From Mycobacterium sp. Root265 (GTDB lineage: Bacteria > Actinomycetota > Actinomycetes > Mycobacteriales > Mycobacteriaceae): a stretch of DNA of 64,000 nucleotides. Below, one piece after another: positions 9,573 to 17,991 of the stretch. A program made the translations under genes and the position numbers. Position 1 is the stretch's first letter. Every line of letters begins with the position of its first letter. The notes beneath the pieces were generated by a model, which did no database searches, was not told where the DNA came from, and was given only the letters and a program-made list of their open reading frames with translations. The DNA is taken from NCBI RefSeq assembly GCF_001428895.1, contig NZ_LMJA01000030.1:523644-587643 (forward strand), written 5' to 3'.

Positions 9573-10064
9573 ATGACTGATTCCGGCGAGTACCCGCTAA
9601 CGCCGAGGCAGCAGCGGGCCTGGCTGAATTTCATGCAGGTCTATCACCGGTTCGAATATGAGGTGAACCGTCACCTGCGCACCGAGTGCGGTCTTTCGCT
9701 CTACGACTACACGGTGCTTAGTACGCTCTCGCGCGCTCCGGATCGCCGCCTGCAGCTGACCACACTGGCCACGGTGATCGGGTGGGAACGCAGCCGGGTC
9801 TCTCACCACCTGATCCGTATGGCACGCCGCGGCCTGGTCGAGCGCACAACCTGTGACACCGACGGTCGTGGCACTGTCGTCGTCCTGACCGACGAGGGCT
9901 GGGACCAGCTTGCAGGCGCCGCCCCGGTGCACGCAGAGTGGGTACACCGGGCGTTCTTCGCCGATCTGGATCCCGAGCACGAGGACGCCCTCGCCGACAT
10001 CCTCGCCGTTGTACACGAGAGTCTGTTGCGCGAGGGCACCTTGCCGCGTCCCGACCTCAGATAG
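9573..10064 (+). CDS. MarR-family transcriptional regulator
   Basis: A 163-residue winged-helix protein of MarR size. The recognition region reads LTTLATVIGWERSRVSHHLIRMARRGLVER, followed by the wing with GTVVVLTDEGW, and the N- and C-terminal helices expected for dimerisation. It ends 5 bp before the convergent SDR gene. MarR proteins normally repress nearby genes and release on binding small phenolic ligands. A candidate target is the palindromic region at 10868-10900, upstream of the SDR, but this is inference. Confidence 0.9.
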   Translation: MTDSGEYPLTPRQQRAWLNFMQVYHRFEYEVNRHLRTECGLSLYDYTVLSTLSRAPDRRLQLTTLATVIGWERSRVSHHLIRMARRGLVERTTCDTDGRGTVVVLTDEGWDQLAGAAPVHAEWVHRAFFADLDPEHEDALADILAVVHESLLREGTLPRPDLR

Positions 10065-10069
10065 ACCGG

Positions 10070-10816
10070 CTAAACCTGGTTCATGCCCCCGTCGACGAAG
10101 ATCTCCGCACCTGTCATGAAGCTGCTCGCATCGGAGCCGAGGAACACCGCCACGGCGGCCAGTTCGGCAGGATCACCCAGCCGCTTCATCGGGTTCGTTG
10201 CCAGACCGTCGAAGAACACCTGCCGCTGGTCTTTGTCAGGCACCAGTTCGGTGAGTCCCTCGGTCAGGATGGGACCGGGTACGACTGTGTTGACCCGGAA
10301 GCCACGCTCGCCCAACTCGGTGGCCCAGGTACGGCCGAAGGACCGGACAGCAGCCTTAGCCGCGGCGTAGGCGCCGAATGCCGGGGTACCCCTGGTGGCC
10401 GCGGTGGAGCCGGACAGAACGATCGAAGCACCGGGATTGAGGAGCGGCAGCGTCTTCTGCACGGTGAACACCGTCCCGCCTACGTTGCGGTTGAACGTGT
10501 CGATGAGGTGTTCGGGTGTCTCGTCCTCCAGCGTGGCGAACTCACCACTGCCGGCGTTGGTGAAGACGATGTCGAGGCCGGCACCTGCGTCGCGGATGAC
10601 CCCGACAAGTCGATCCAGATCCTCGGTCTTGGTGACATCGCTGGCGACACCGATGACACCGGAACCCAGCGACGCTGCGGCGGCGTCGACGCGCTGTTGG
10701 GTACGCCCGGTGATGAACACCTTGGCGCCCTCGTCGGCGAAGGCGCGCGCCGTCGCATAACCGATGCCGGATGTGCCGCCGGTAACCAATGCTGTTTTTC
10801 CTTCGAGCTGAGCCAT
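10070..10816 (-). CDS. short-chain dehydrogenase/reductase (SDR)
   Basis: A 248-residue classical SDR. The start is the ATG at 10816, five bases after a perfect AGGAGG ribosome site; the longer frame to 10864 is not needed. It shows the NAD(P)-binding TGGTSGIG, the catalytic Ser in LSGSTAA, and the YAAAK active-site motif, ending with the SDR C-terminal phrase FVDGGMNQV. It catalyses an NAD(P)-linked alcohol/ketone interconversion on an unknown substrate. It is divergent from the truncated quinone oxidoreductase, with a palindrome-rich promoter between them. Confidence 0.92.
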   Translation of the reverse strand: MAQLEGKTALVTGGTSGIGYATARAFADEGAKVFITGRTQQRVDAAAASLGSGVIGVASDVTKTEDLDRLVGVIRDAGAGLDIVFTNAGSGEFATLEDETPEHLIDTFNRNVGGTVFTVQKTLPLLNPGASIVLSGSTAATRGTPAFGAYAAAKAAVRSFGRTWATELGERGFRVNTVVPGPILTEGLTELVPDKDQRQVFFDGLATNPMKRLGDPAELAAVAVFLGSDASSFMTGAEIFVDGGMNQV

Positions 10817-10867
10817 CTCGCCCTCCTGTTGTCGAAAACGCTTGCTGCGTTTCACATCCAACAACTA

Positions 10868-10900
10868 CGTGACATGACACGTTATTCCGAGACATGTCAC
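10868..10900. promoter_or_regulatory. palindromic operator candidate between SDR and truncated oxidoreductase
   Basis: Two overlapping symmetries are visible: an inverted repeat ACGTG (10868-10872) / CACGT (10879-10883), and GTGACATG (10869-10876) mirrored by CATGTCAC (10893-10900). It sits in the 141-bp divergent intergenic region about 50 bp from the SDR start, the expected position for a repressor site. The nearby MarR is the obvious candidate ligand, without direct proof. Confidence 0.5.
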
Positions 10901-10957
10901 CTACTATGGTCGTCGACTCCTCCCGTACAACCACCCCACTAGGAACAGGACTTCCAT

Positions 10958-11216
10958 ATGAGCGGTGTCGTACACATTTACTCTCACGGCGGCCCGGAAG
11001 TGCTGCAGTTCAGTGACCGCACTCTTCCCCCACCGACACATGGTGAGGTTCAGCTGACCCATGACCACATCGGCGTCAATTACGTCGACATCATGTTCCG
11101 TGCAGGAATCTTCCCGATGACCCACTTCCCGGCAGTTTTGGGCATGGAGGGCGCCGGAAGGGTCATCGAGGTGGCGGATAAAGCGTCACGATGGAACGTC
11201 GGAGACCGCGTCGAGG
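10958..11216 (+). pseudogene. truncated quinone oxidoreductase (zinc-type MDR family)
   Basis: The first 86 or so residues match an NADPH:quinone oxidoreductase: VVHIYSHGGPEVLQF, the GVNYVDIMFRAG block and LGMEGAGRVIEV, ending at NVGDRVE. After that point homology character is lost and the frame runs on in unrelated sequence to 11425. The Rossmann cofactor domain and C-terminus, about 230 residues of a normal protein, are absent. It is a 5' fragment broken at about 11216, some 150 bp before repeat copy B, which suggests loss of the rest through an element-linked rearrangement. Confidence 0.8.
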
Positions 11217-11372
11217 CCGAACAACGGCACCAGGCCCGGATAGGTCTGTACGCACTGGATCTCAAGACCCAAAAAGACCGTCGCACACCGGAACCACGAG
11301 CGGTTCGCGATGCGCTCCTCGGTCAAGACCCACGTTGCCGCCCGCGTTCTGCAGAAGGCAGAGCGCAACCAT

Positions 11373-11498
11373 CTGTCGATTCTCACGCTGGATGGCGAAG
11401 ACCGACGCTCCCAGCTGCGCCTTAACTATTTTCTCACCTAGTTGGCAGAGCCGCTTTTCTCATCCAAGTGGCAAAAGTTGGAAAGGTACGGTTGTGCA
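11373..11498 (+). repeat. degenerate 126-bp repeat, copy B
   Basis: Second copy of the family (see 6566-6691), of equal length and gap-free; about two thirds of positions match copy C. A short open frame from ATG 11310 to TAG 11441 (43 codons, containing AARVLQKAERNHLSILTLDG) runs into it, so the repeat may include the tail of a dead gene. It lies just beyond the truncated quinone oxidoreductase. Confidence 0.65.
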
Positions 11499-11535
11499 AC
11501 TTGCCGACGTCCCTTCCGCTTCTCAACAATGACCG

Positions 11536-11563
11536 CGTGGTCCGCGGGGCCCCGCGGACCACG
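11536..11563. terminator. 28-bp perfect GC palindrome, probable terminator of the minus-strand operon
   Basis: The stretch is fully self-complementary, centred on GGGGCCCC. It lies 83 bp downstream of the stop of the Mo-pterin membrane protein, the last gene of the long minus-strand run. A strong RNA hairpin could form, but there is no T-tract, so either it is a mycobacterial tract-less terminator or the palindrome has another role such as a protein-binding site. Confidence 0.5.
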
Positions 11564-11646
11564 GCCCTGAGCATTATCTACAACCGTCCGCCGTGAGCTG
11601 GAGTACTGCCGCCAGCCGAGTCGGAGAATCGCCTGCGGCTGCGGAG

Positions 11647-13461
11647 CTAGATCGGTTCGCGATAGCCGTAGAACTCGTGGTCTTCGTTGTAGCCGCCTTG
11701 TCCGGCGCCCAGGTGGGTGAAGGATTCCACGAATTCGATCGACTCGATCCATTTGACTTGTTTGAAGCCGAGTTCGCGTTCGTTGCGTAACCGCAGTGGC
11801 GCGCCGTGCAGTTCGTTGAGTTGCTCACCGTTCATTTCGTAGGCCAACAGCGTGAGGGGATGCTGCATGTGGTTGATGTTGTGCGCATCGTAATAACGGC
11901 CGCCCTCCGCGCCGTCGGCAAAGGAATAGAAAACCACCCACTTCGCCTGTGGCAGTGGTGCGACCATGTCGAGAACGTGCTTCATGGGCACCCCGCCCCA
12001 CTTGGCGATCCCCGACCAACCCTGGATGCAATAGTGCTGGGTGATCTGGTCTTGCTTGGACATCGCTTTCAGCTCTTCATAAGTCAGCGTCACCGGATTC
12101 TCCACCAACCCGTCGATGCGGAGCGTGTAGTTGGCGAAGCCCTCGCCCAGCAGAGTCTTGTAGGTCTGACTTGTCGGCAGGGTGCCGTTGGGCCAGAAGT
12201 AGGGCGAGATGTCAGCTTCTGTGTAGGTGGCTCGCGGATCACTCCACTCCAGCAAGGCTTTGGTGCCACCCACCAAACGTCGGCCTACTCGCTGAACCAG
12301 CCGGGGATAGCGCAGCGTCAAGGGCGACGCCGCGCACCAGGCGACGATGACGACCGTCATCCAGAGCACATAGAGCCACAGCCCCGTCCACGTCGCGGTG
12401 TTGAGGCCGGTGGTGATGTGATTGAGGTTCAACAGCATGCCGGTCATGAAGACCATGGCGGTGTGGACGAGGATGAAGACCACAAAGTACAGCAGCACCC
12501 CGAAATGGATCGAGCGCGCGACTTGGCGATTGAGCCGTCCAGCTCCTAGTCCGAATCGGGCCGCGATGGCAGGCGCTTGCAGCAGACCGGTGACGAACGC
12601 CAATGGGCCGGCGATGAAGACGGTGATGAAGTAGGCCAAGTTCTGCAGGCCGTTGTACTGCGTCCAGCCCTGGTTGGTCGGGAAGTCCAACGACAGGTAC
12701 TGCAGACCCGCGGACAGCGCATTGGGGAACACATCCCAGTCCCGGGGCACCAGGCGTTCCCATTGTCCGGTGCTGAACAAGAGGATGTAGAACAGCATGC
12801 CGAGCACAACCCAGAGTGTGTCGAAGCTGAAATGCCACCATCGCGCCAGTCCGATGGAATGGCGGATCCCGGGCAACCCGAGCCAGCTGGGCAGAGTGAG
12901 GGTGTCGTCTCGGGCCGACCATGCCTGCTCGGCGGGTTCCTGGACCATCCGGTCAGCGGGGACGGGCCCTCGCAGGCGCAGCCATTCTCGGCCCGGCTCT
13001 GAGCCTGCGTCGAGTTGGAGGCGGGGGTGCTCGGCGAGGATTTGCAGTCCCGATCGAATGATGAACGCCATGAAGAGCAGGTTCAGGAAGTGCATGATGC
13101 GTAGCCAGCCGGGAAACCCGGTGAGCACCGGTGGTTGGAATGCGCCCACGCCGGGATAGGTGTCGATGAAGTGCGCAACCATGGGGTAGGTCCGGAGTTG
13201 CTGTGCCACTGCGACTCCGACGACGAGCAGCGCGACCCCGATCGGCACGATCCACAACGTGCTGACCCATCGTCTGCCGATCCGCAGTTCGGGAATTCGC
13301 GCCATCACCGCAGGAACGAGTTTGGACCATTCCTCCCGGTCGATGCGGTCGCCGGCTGCCGACAGCTGACTACGCAATGGGTCGGGATTGTCTGCCGACT
13401 TTCCGGGCAATGCGGGGTGGTGGGTCTCTTTCGGTGAAGGCTCGTCGGGATCTCTGCTCAT
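11647..13461 (-). CDS. membrane protein: cytochrome b-like domain fused to sulfite-oxidase-type Mo-pterin domain
   Basis: About 604 aa from ATG at 13461, 14 bp after the DUF4331 stop. The N-terminal two thirds have several membrane spans (around VSTLWIVPIGVALLVVGVA, LGMLFYILLF, SIHFGVLLYFVVFILVHTA) with His residues suited to haem b, like a cytochrome b561/thiosulfate-reductase b subunit. The C-terminal 190 residues are an oxidoreductase molybdopterin-binding domain with HYCIQGWSG, whose Cys (about 478) is the expected Mo ligand. The fusion would pass electrons between a Mo centre and the membrane. No twin-arginine signal is seen, and the substrate is unknown. Confidence 0.85.
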   Translation of the reverse strand: MSRDPDEPSPKETHHPALPGKSADNPDPLRSQLSAAGDRIDREEWSKLVPAVMARIPELRIGRRWVSTLWIVPIGVALLVVGVAVAQQLRTYPMVAHFIDTYPGVGAFQPPVLTGFPGWLRIMHFLNLLFMAFIIRSGLQILAEHPRLQLDAGSEPGREWLRLRGPVPADRMVQEPAEQAWSARDDTLTLPSWLGLPGIRHSIGLARWWHFSFDTLWVVLGMLFYILLFSTGQWERLVPRDWDVFPNALSAGLQYLSLDFPTNQGWTQYNGLQNLAYFITVFIAGPLAFVTGLLQAPAIAARFGLGAGRLNRQVARSIHFGVLLYFVVFILVHTAMVFMTGMLLNLNHITTGLNTATWTGLWLYVLWMTVVIVAWCAASPLTLRYPRLVQRVGRRLVGGTKALLEWSDPRATYTEADISPYFWPNGTLPTSQTYKTLLGEGFANYTLRIDGLVENPVTLTYEELKAMSKQDQITQHYCIQGWSGIAKWGGVPMKHVLDMVAPLPQAKWVVFYSFADGAEGGRYYDAHNINHMQHPLTLLAYEMNGEQLNELHGAPLRLRNERELGFKQVKWIESIEFVESFTHLGAGQGGYNEDHEFYGYREPI

Positions 13462-13474
13462 CGGTTCATTCCGG

Positions 13475-14503
13475 TCATCCGGCCGGGGCAACATAGGGAA
13501 ACCGTTGCGATGGAGGTGTTATGGCCGAATCTGGCTGCGTTCCGGTCATTACCGCGGTGTTGGTAGCGAGACTGGCCATGACCTCGGGAGTGTTGTCGGT
13601 CAGTGTTCGGCCATTCCACCCGGCGAAGCCGAACGTGGCCGGCGTTCCGACCGTGTACGGGAGAATGTTCGGAAACAAGCGCTGGGCCACTTGTCGCCCA
13701 TAGGCAACGGGATCCCGCGCGGTTCCGTAGGCGCTGACCACCCCGGCAACCTTCTTGCCTATCGTGTCGCCGTAGTTGGCGTAGTCATCGGCGGGTACTC
13801 CGGTGTTGAGTTCGTCGCCAAGTTTGTCGTCGAACTGTCCGAACAATGGATGAATCATCGGCAGGCCGACGCGGTTGATCGGGCGCCACCCCCCGGCGTC
13901 GGTGGCCAGCGACGCTACCGCCCACACCCCGATCCGGTTGTTCACGCTGCGCGGCGTCAGTTCCTCGTGGGGCAATTCCAGTAGCAGTGTGTACACCGTC
14001 TCACCGGCGAACAGGTTGGTGGACGAGGTCGGCTGCCAGTCACCGAGGTCGATTCTGGTGCCGTCGTGGAACGCGTGGCCGACAGCGTGGAGGACATCGG
14101 GGTCGATCCAGAACGGGTCGTTCACCTTTGCGGCCCAGGCCCGCGCGCCGCTGTCCGTCTCGACGGGGCCGTTGGTGTGGCCGGACAGTATGAGCACACC
14201 TTCGGCGAATGGGTCGGTGGCGGCGGCGCCCGCGATGCGATGAATGGTGAAGTTCTGGCGACCTTGAGTGTCCGTTTCGGTGAAGGTCGCTCGGTAGGTG
14301 AGGTCTTCGGTTGAGTCTCCGTTGAGATCGATCTTGAACTCGTATCGGCCTTCGGGGTGAAACCCCGGAGTTGTTGCGCCGCCAAGGGAGTGGCACACGT
14401 TGAGCATAAGGGCGGTGCCACCGTCACCGTCGAAGACGTAGAGGTCGGTGATATCCAGCCGCACATCTTGGCGGGCGGTCGGTGAGTCGAGGTGGTGTGA
14501 CAT
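13475..14503 (-). CDS. DUF4331 family protein
   Basis: A 342-residue protein opening MSHHLDSPTARQDVRLDITD, the signature start of DUF4331, and containing LYVFDGDGG, DPFWIDPDVL and a C-terminal NGRTLTDNTPEVM segment typical of the family. GAAGGAG lies five bases before the ATG. The biochemical function of DUF4331 is unknown; the repeated Asp/His-rich segments suggest metal binding. It is tightly followed by the Mo-pterin membrane protein (14 bp), so the two probably belong to one functional unit. Confidence 0.85.
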   Translation of the reverse strand: MSHHLDSPTARQDVRLDITDLYVFDGDGGTALMLNVCHSLGGATTPGFHPEGRYEFKIDLNGDSTEDLTYRATFTETDTQGRQNFTIHRIAGAAATDPFAEGVLILSGHTNGPVETDSGARAWAAKVNDPFWIDPDVLHAVGHAFHDGTRIDLGDWQPTSSTNLFAGETVYTLLLELPHEELTPRSVNNRIGVWAVASLATDAGGWRPINRVGLPMIHPLFGQFDDKLGDELNTGVPADDYANYGDTIGKKVAGVVSAYGTARDPVAYGRQVAQRLFPNILPYTVGTPATFGFAGWNGRTLTDNTPEVMASLATNTAVMTGTQPDSAITPPSQRFPYVAPAG

Positions 14504-14588
14504 GTCTGCTCCTTCGATGTGCCCATTCGGTGAATGCGTTCGACCCCGGCGCCCGCCGTCATGTGCCCTGGTGGTGAGCGCCGTTCGC

Positions 14589-15020
14589 TTATTGCGCGGC
14601 GCTTTTCACCAGCTCTATCACGGGGATGACGCGTGTGGTGTTGCGTTGGTGTTCGGCGAACTGGGGCTGAAGGGTGCTTTGTTGGGCATAGATGGCGTCG
14701 CGTTCGTCTCCGGTGAGTACGCGCGCTGTCGCGGGAAACGTTTCGGTTCCCAGTTCGACGGTGACCTCCGGGTGGGCAACCAGGTTGTTGTACCAGTGCG
14801 GATTGTCGTCCGATCCGCCTTTGCTGGCGAACACGAAGATGCGGTCCTCGCTGAGCAGGGCAACCAGCGGCGCGATGCGTTCGATCCCGGTCTTCGCGCC
14901 GGTGTGGTGCACGAGCACCAGTGGCATGCCGGCGAATACGCCACCGGCGGTTCCACCGCTGGCCCGGAACTCGCGGATGACGTTCCGGTTCATCTCATCG
15001 AAGTCGTATGTCTGAGTCAT
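14589..15020 (-). CDS. F420/deazaflavin-dependent nitroreductase family protein (Ddn-like)
   Basis: A 143-residue split-barrel protein of the DUF385/Ddn family. Typical blocks are LVLVHHTGAKTG, APLVALLSEDRIFVFASKGG and NPHWYNNLVAHPEVTVELG, which form the deazaflavin cofactor site and the dimer barrel. GGGAGA precedes the ATG. Members reduce quinones or nitro compounds using F420H2 and are almost confined to actinobacteria. It sits inside the long minus-strand operon, between the HD-domain and DUF4331 genes. The substrate is not predictable. Confidence 0.9.
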   Translation of the reverse strand: MTQTYDFDEMNRNVIREFRASGGTAGGVFAGMPLVLVHHTGAKTGIERIAPLVALLSEDRIFVFASKGGSDDNPHWYNNLVAHPEVTVELGTETFPATARVLTGDERDAIYAQQSTLQPQFAEHQRNTTRVIPVIELVKSAAQ

Positions 15021-15050
15021 CAGATCTCCCTGCGGGTGTCGAGGCCTTGT

Positions 15051-15656
15051 TCAGAAGGCGGGGTTGATTCCGGTGCGGCCGGGCTGATGGCTCCGCAACA
15101 GGTCGGCGGCCCAGGATGGAGCGGCAGCTTTGTGGGGTTGTTCGATGGCCTGTTCGATGACCAGTGTTTGCAGCACTTCCTCGATGTGGGCGCGCGGGTG
15201 TTGGGTTTCGGCGTCGGTGATGCTGTCGGTGAAGCGGTTACGCAGTTCTGGTGGACCGAACTCGATTTGTACGCCGCGACGTAGGTAGTGGGCGATGGGG
15301 CCTCGACGTTCGGGAATGCCGGGGGTGGTGTGTAGGGCAATGGCTTCCCAGACGTGGTCGATGGTCGCCGCGTTCCATTCGCGTTCTGTCAGGAACGCGG
15401 CTGCTGCGTCGGCGCCTTCTATCTCGAACCGAGCGGCGCCGTTATACCGTTCGGCCGTGCCGACATCGTGGAACAACGCTGCGATGCAGAGCGATTCAGT
15501 GTCGAGGTCGGCCACGCCGTCGTACTGAGCGGCGTGTCGCCCGAGCAGGAAAGTTCGGATGCTGTGCTGATAGACCGCCGGGTGCAGGATGTCGCGAACG
15601 TGGGCAACGGCTTCACGCACAGGGCTGGTGTCCGGTACTTCGCCAGAAAGTGTCAT
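15051..15656 (-). CDS. HD-domain protein, cyanamide-hydratase/DDI-like family
   Basis: A 201-residue all-helical metal-dependent hydrolase fold. The HD motif is seen in CIAALFHDVGTAERY, with an upstream His in HSIRTF and a downstream HTTPGIPER, the set expected to bind one metal ion. This arrangement resembles fungal cyanamide hydratase and its bacterial relatives rather than HD-GYP or dNTPase proteins. It follows the oxidoreductase gene by 19 bp. A role in hydrating a nitrile or cyanamide-like compound is a family-based guess only. Confidence 0.8.
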   Translation of the reverse strand: MTLSGEVPDTSPVREAVAHVRDILHPAVYQHSIRTFLLGRHAAQYDGVADLDTESLCIAALFHDVGTAERYNGAARFEIEGADAAAAFLTEREWNAATIDHVWEAIALHTTPGIPERRGPIAHYLRRGVQIEFGPPELRNRFTDSITDAETQHPRAHIEEVLQTLVIEQAIEQPHKAAAPSWAADLLRSHQPGRTGINPAF

Positions 15657-15675
15657 GACAGCCTGAGGCCTCTCA

Positions 15676-16659
15676 TCAATCGAAGGTCAGGACGAGTCGT
15701 CCGCGGATCCCGCCGGCTTCCAAGGCGCGATGCGCCTGCGCCGCTTCGGCCGCCGGGTAGGTCCGGGCCACTCGAAGGGTGAGCTTGCCCTGCTCGGCCA
15801 GCACTCTGAGCTCGTTGAGCTTGTCGTTGCGGTGGGTGTATTCGGGAACGAACACGTCGCGCACCGTGATTCCACGGTCTTGGCCGAGGTGGGCTGCGCC
15901 CCCGAGTTCCCACATGCGCACCGCGGCGATCTGCCCGCCGTCGCGCAGGGCGGGCACGACGTCTGCTCCCTGCAGCGAGCCATCGATCACGGCATCGACA
16001 CCGTCGGGCCACCATTGCCGGATACGTTGTCCCACACCAGGTCCGCGAGGAACAATCTGGTCGGCACCGAGTGCGGCCACCAAGTTTTCATCAGCCGGCG
16101 CGGCGTCGGCGATCACGCGAAGACCGTCGGCTTTCGCCAGTTGGATGGCGTAGCCGCCGACGGCGCCGGCAGCACCGGTGACCGCGACTGTCTGTCCTGG
16201 GAGGAGCTGTAGTACGTCGAGGGCGCGCCGTGCCGTGAGTCCGTTCATCGGGAGCGTGGCGGCCTCCGGATGAGTCGTACCCGCCGGCGCGCGGGTCACC
16301 TGATCGGCGTCGACGACCAGGTACTCGGCGTAGGCGCCGCCGGTGGCGTCGATGGGCATCACGATGGTCATGACGCGATCTCCCACCCGCAGGTCTGTCT
16401 GGGTGTCTGGGCCGATGTCGTCGACGATGCCTGCCGCTTCCATGCCCGGGATGTAGGGCGGGCTCAGCGGGCCGGATCGCAGTAGCTCGTCGAGGTCGCC
16501 GCGGCGCAGCAGCGTGTCTCCGGGATTGACGGTGGCGGCGTGTACGCGTGTGCGGATCTGGCCGTTGCCTGCGGTGGGCCGCGGGATCTGCACCAGTGCG
16601 AGGACGTCGGGGCCGCCGTACTCGGTGACGCCGACGGCGCGCATCGTGGGCACGTTCAT
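15676..16659 (-). CDS. NADP-dependent zinc-type alcohol dehydrogenase/quinone oxidoreductase
   Basis: A 327-residue medium-chain dehydrogenase/reductase. The start is the ATG at 16659, which overlaps the stop of the preceding NTF2-like gene by 4 bp (ATGA), a translational-coupling arrangement. It has [10 protein letters not shown] at the N-terminus, an [14 protein letters not shown] block, and the cofactor-binding [18 protein letters not shown] in the Rossmann domain. Zinc-binding Cys residues are absent, so it belongs to the quinone-oxidoreductase branch. It probably reduces a reactive carbonyl or quinone with NADPH. Confidence 0.9.
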   Translation of the reverse strand: MNVPTMRAVGVTEYGGPDVLALVQIPRPTAGNGQIRTRVHAATVNPGDTLLRRGDLDELLRSGPLSPPYIPGMEAAGIVDDIGPDTQTDLRVGDRVMTIVMPIDATGGAYAEYLVVDADQVTRAPAGTTHPEAATLPMNGLTARRALDVLQLLPGQTVAVTGAAGAVGGYAIQLAKADGLRVIADAAPADENLVAALGADQIVPRGPGVGQRIRQWWPDGVDAVIDGSLQGADVVPALRDGGQIAAVRMWELGGAAHLGQDRGITVRDVFVPEYTHRNDKLNELRVLAEQGKLTLRVARTYPAAEAAQAHRALEAGGIRGRLVLTFD

Positions 16660-17141
16660 AGCCCGAGGTCGCTCAGACCGGGGTGGTCTGCGGGTCGTGG
16701 ACCGGCACTGTCCCAGTGGAATAGCCGCTCGGCGTCGGTGATCGTGATGTCGTTGATGCTGGCGTGGCGGGTCTTCATCAGTCCGTCGGCGTCGAACTCC
16801 CAGTTCTCGTTGCCGTAGGCGCGGAACCACTGGCCGGTGCTGTCGTGGTACTCGTAGGCGAAGCGCACTGCAATCCGATCGTCGCCGTATGCCCAGAGTT
16901 CTTTGATCAATCGGTAGTCGAGTTCGCGCGCCCATTTTGCGTGCAGGAACTCCACGATGTTGTCCCGGCCTTGGACGAAGCTGGACCGGTTGCGCCACCA
17001 ACTGTCCGGGGTGTAGCCCAGTGCGACCCGCTCCGGAGTCCGGGTATTCCAGAGGTCCTCGCCGGCACGGACTTTCGCGGTGGCGCTTTCGTGACTGAAC
17101 GGCGGTTTGTTGGTCGAAGCGGTCTTTGCAGAAGTGGTCAT
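16656..17141 (-). CDS. NTF2-like protein, DUF1348
   Basis: A 161-residue protein from ATG at 17141. Its conserved string spans [11 protein letters not shown], the [20 protein letters not shown] block and [14 protein letters not shown], which is the DUF1348 signature within the nuclear transport factor 2 (cone-shaped) fold. Such folds bind small hydrophobic ligands or act as small enzymes; for DUF1348 no reaction is established. It is located 16 bp after the hydrolase gene and overlaps the oxidoreductase start, so the three are surely one transcript. Confidence 0.88.
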   Translation of the reverse strand: MTTSAKTASTNKPPFSHESATAKVRAGEDLWNTRTPERVALGYTPDSWWRNRSSFVQGRDNIVEFLHAKWARELDYRLIKELWAYGDDRIAVRFAYEYHDSTGQWFRAYGNENWEFDADGLMKTRHASINDITITDAERLFHWDSAGPRPADHPGLSDLGL

Positions 17142-17157
17142 TGTCGACTCCGAGGGT

Positions 17158-17982
17158 TCAGGATTGAAGGAACGCGAGCAGGTCCGCGTTGATGACGTCG
17201 GCGTGTGTGGTGGGCATACCGTGCGGGAAGCCTTTATAGGTTTTGAGTGCACCGTTTTTGAGCAGCGCCGCGGATTTTGGGCCGGCCGCGACATACGGCA
17301 CGACTTGGTCGTCTTCGCTGTGCATCACCAGCGTCGGGATGGTGATCTTCTTGAGGTCTTCGGTGAAGTCGGTCTGCGACCAGGCGACGATCTCGTCGTA
17401 GTGAGCTTTGGCGCCGCCCATCATGCCCTGGCGCCACCAGTTCTCGATCAGAGCTTCTGACGAGGGCACGCCGGCCGTATTGAAGTTGTAGAACGGACCC
17501 GATGGCACTGCGCGGAAGAACTCGGAACGATTGGCCGCGAGTTGAGCCTGTAGGTCATCGAACACGGATTTGGGCTGGCCTTCAGGGTTGTCGTCGGTCC
17601 GCACCATCAGGGGTGGCACGGCTGAGATCAACGCGGCCTTGGCGGCTCGCTGCTCACCGTGGCGGCCCAGATAGCGAACCACCTCGCCGCCACCGCAGGA
17701 GTGTCCGATGTGGATGGCGTCATGTAGGTCCAGGTGCTCGACCACTGCCAGCAGGTCATCCGCGTAGTGGTCCATGTCGTGGCCGTCGGAGACTTGGCTG
17801 GAGCGTCCATGGCCGCGGCGGTCGTGTGCGATGACGCGGTATCCGTGCCGCAGGAAGAACAACATCTGGTTGTCCCAGTCATCAGAACACAGTGGCCAGC
17901 CGTGGCTGAGGACGATCGGTTGACCCGAACCCCAGTCCTTGTAGAAGATTTCCACGTTATCGGTGGTGGTGATCGTGGGCAT
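17158..17982 (-). CDS. alpha/beta hydrolase, non-haem chloroperoxidase type
   Basis: A 274-residue protein of the cofactor-free haloperoxidase/arylesterase family. It starts with [19 protein letters not shown], and shows the nucleophile elbow GHSCGGG (Ser98; usually GHSTGGG), the acid in [10 protein letters not shown] and the catalytic His in GFPHGMP. Such enzymes are esterases/perhydrolases that can oxidise halide through a peracid. It lies 9 bp after the bicupin gene in the operon. The Cys in place of Thr in the elbow is a mild variant that keeps the catalytic Ser. Confidence 0.9.
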   Translation of the reverse strand: MPTITTTDNVEIFYKDWGSGQPIVLSHGWPLCSDDWDNQMLFFLRHGYRVIAHDRRGHGRSSQVSDGHDMDHYADDLLAVVEHLDLHDAIHIGHSCGGGEVVRYLGRHGEQRAAKAALISAVPPLMVRTDDNPEGQPKSVFDDLQAQLAANRSEFFRAVPSGPFYNFNTAGVPSSEALIENWWRQGMMGGAKAHYDEIVAWSQTDFTEDLKKITIPTLVMHSEDDQVVPYVAAGPKSAALLKNGALKTYKGFPHGMPTTHADVINADLLAFLQS

Positions 17983-17991
17983 AGCGACTCC

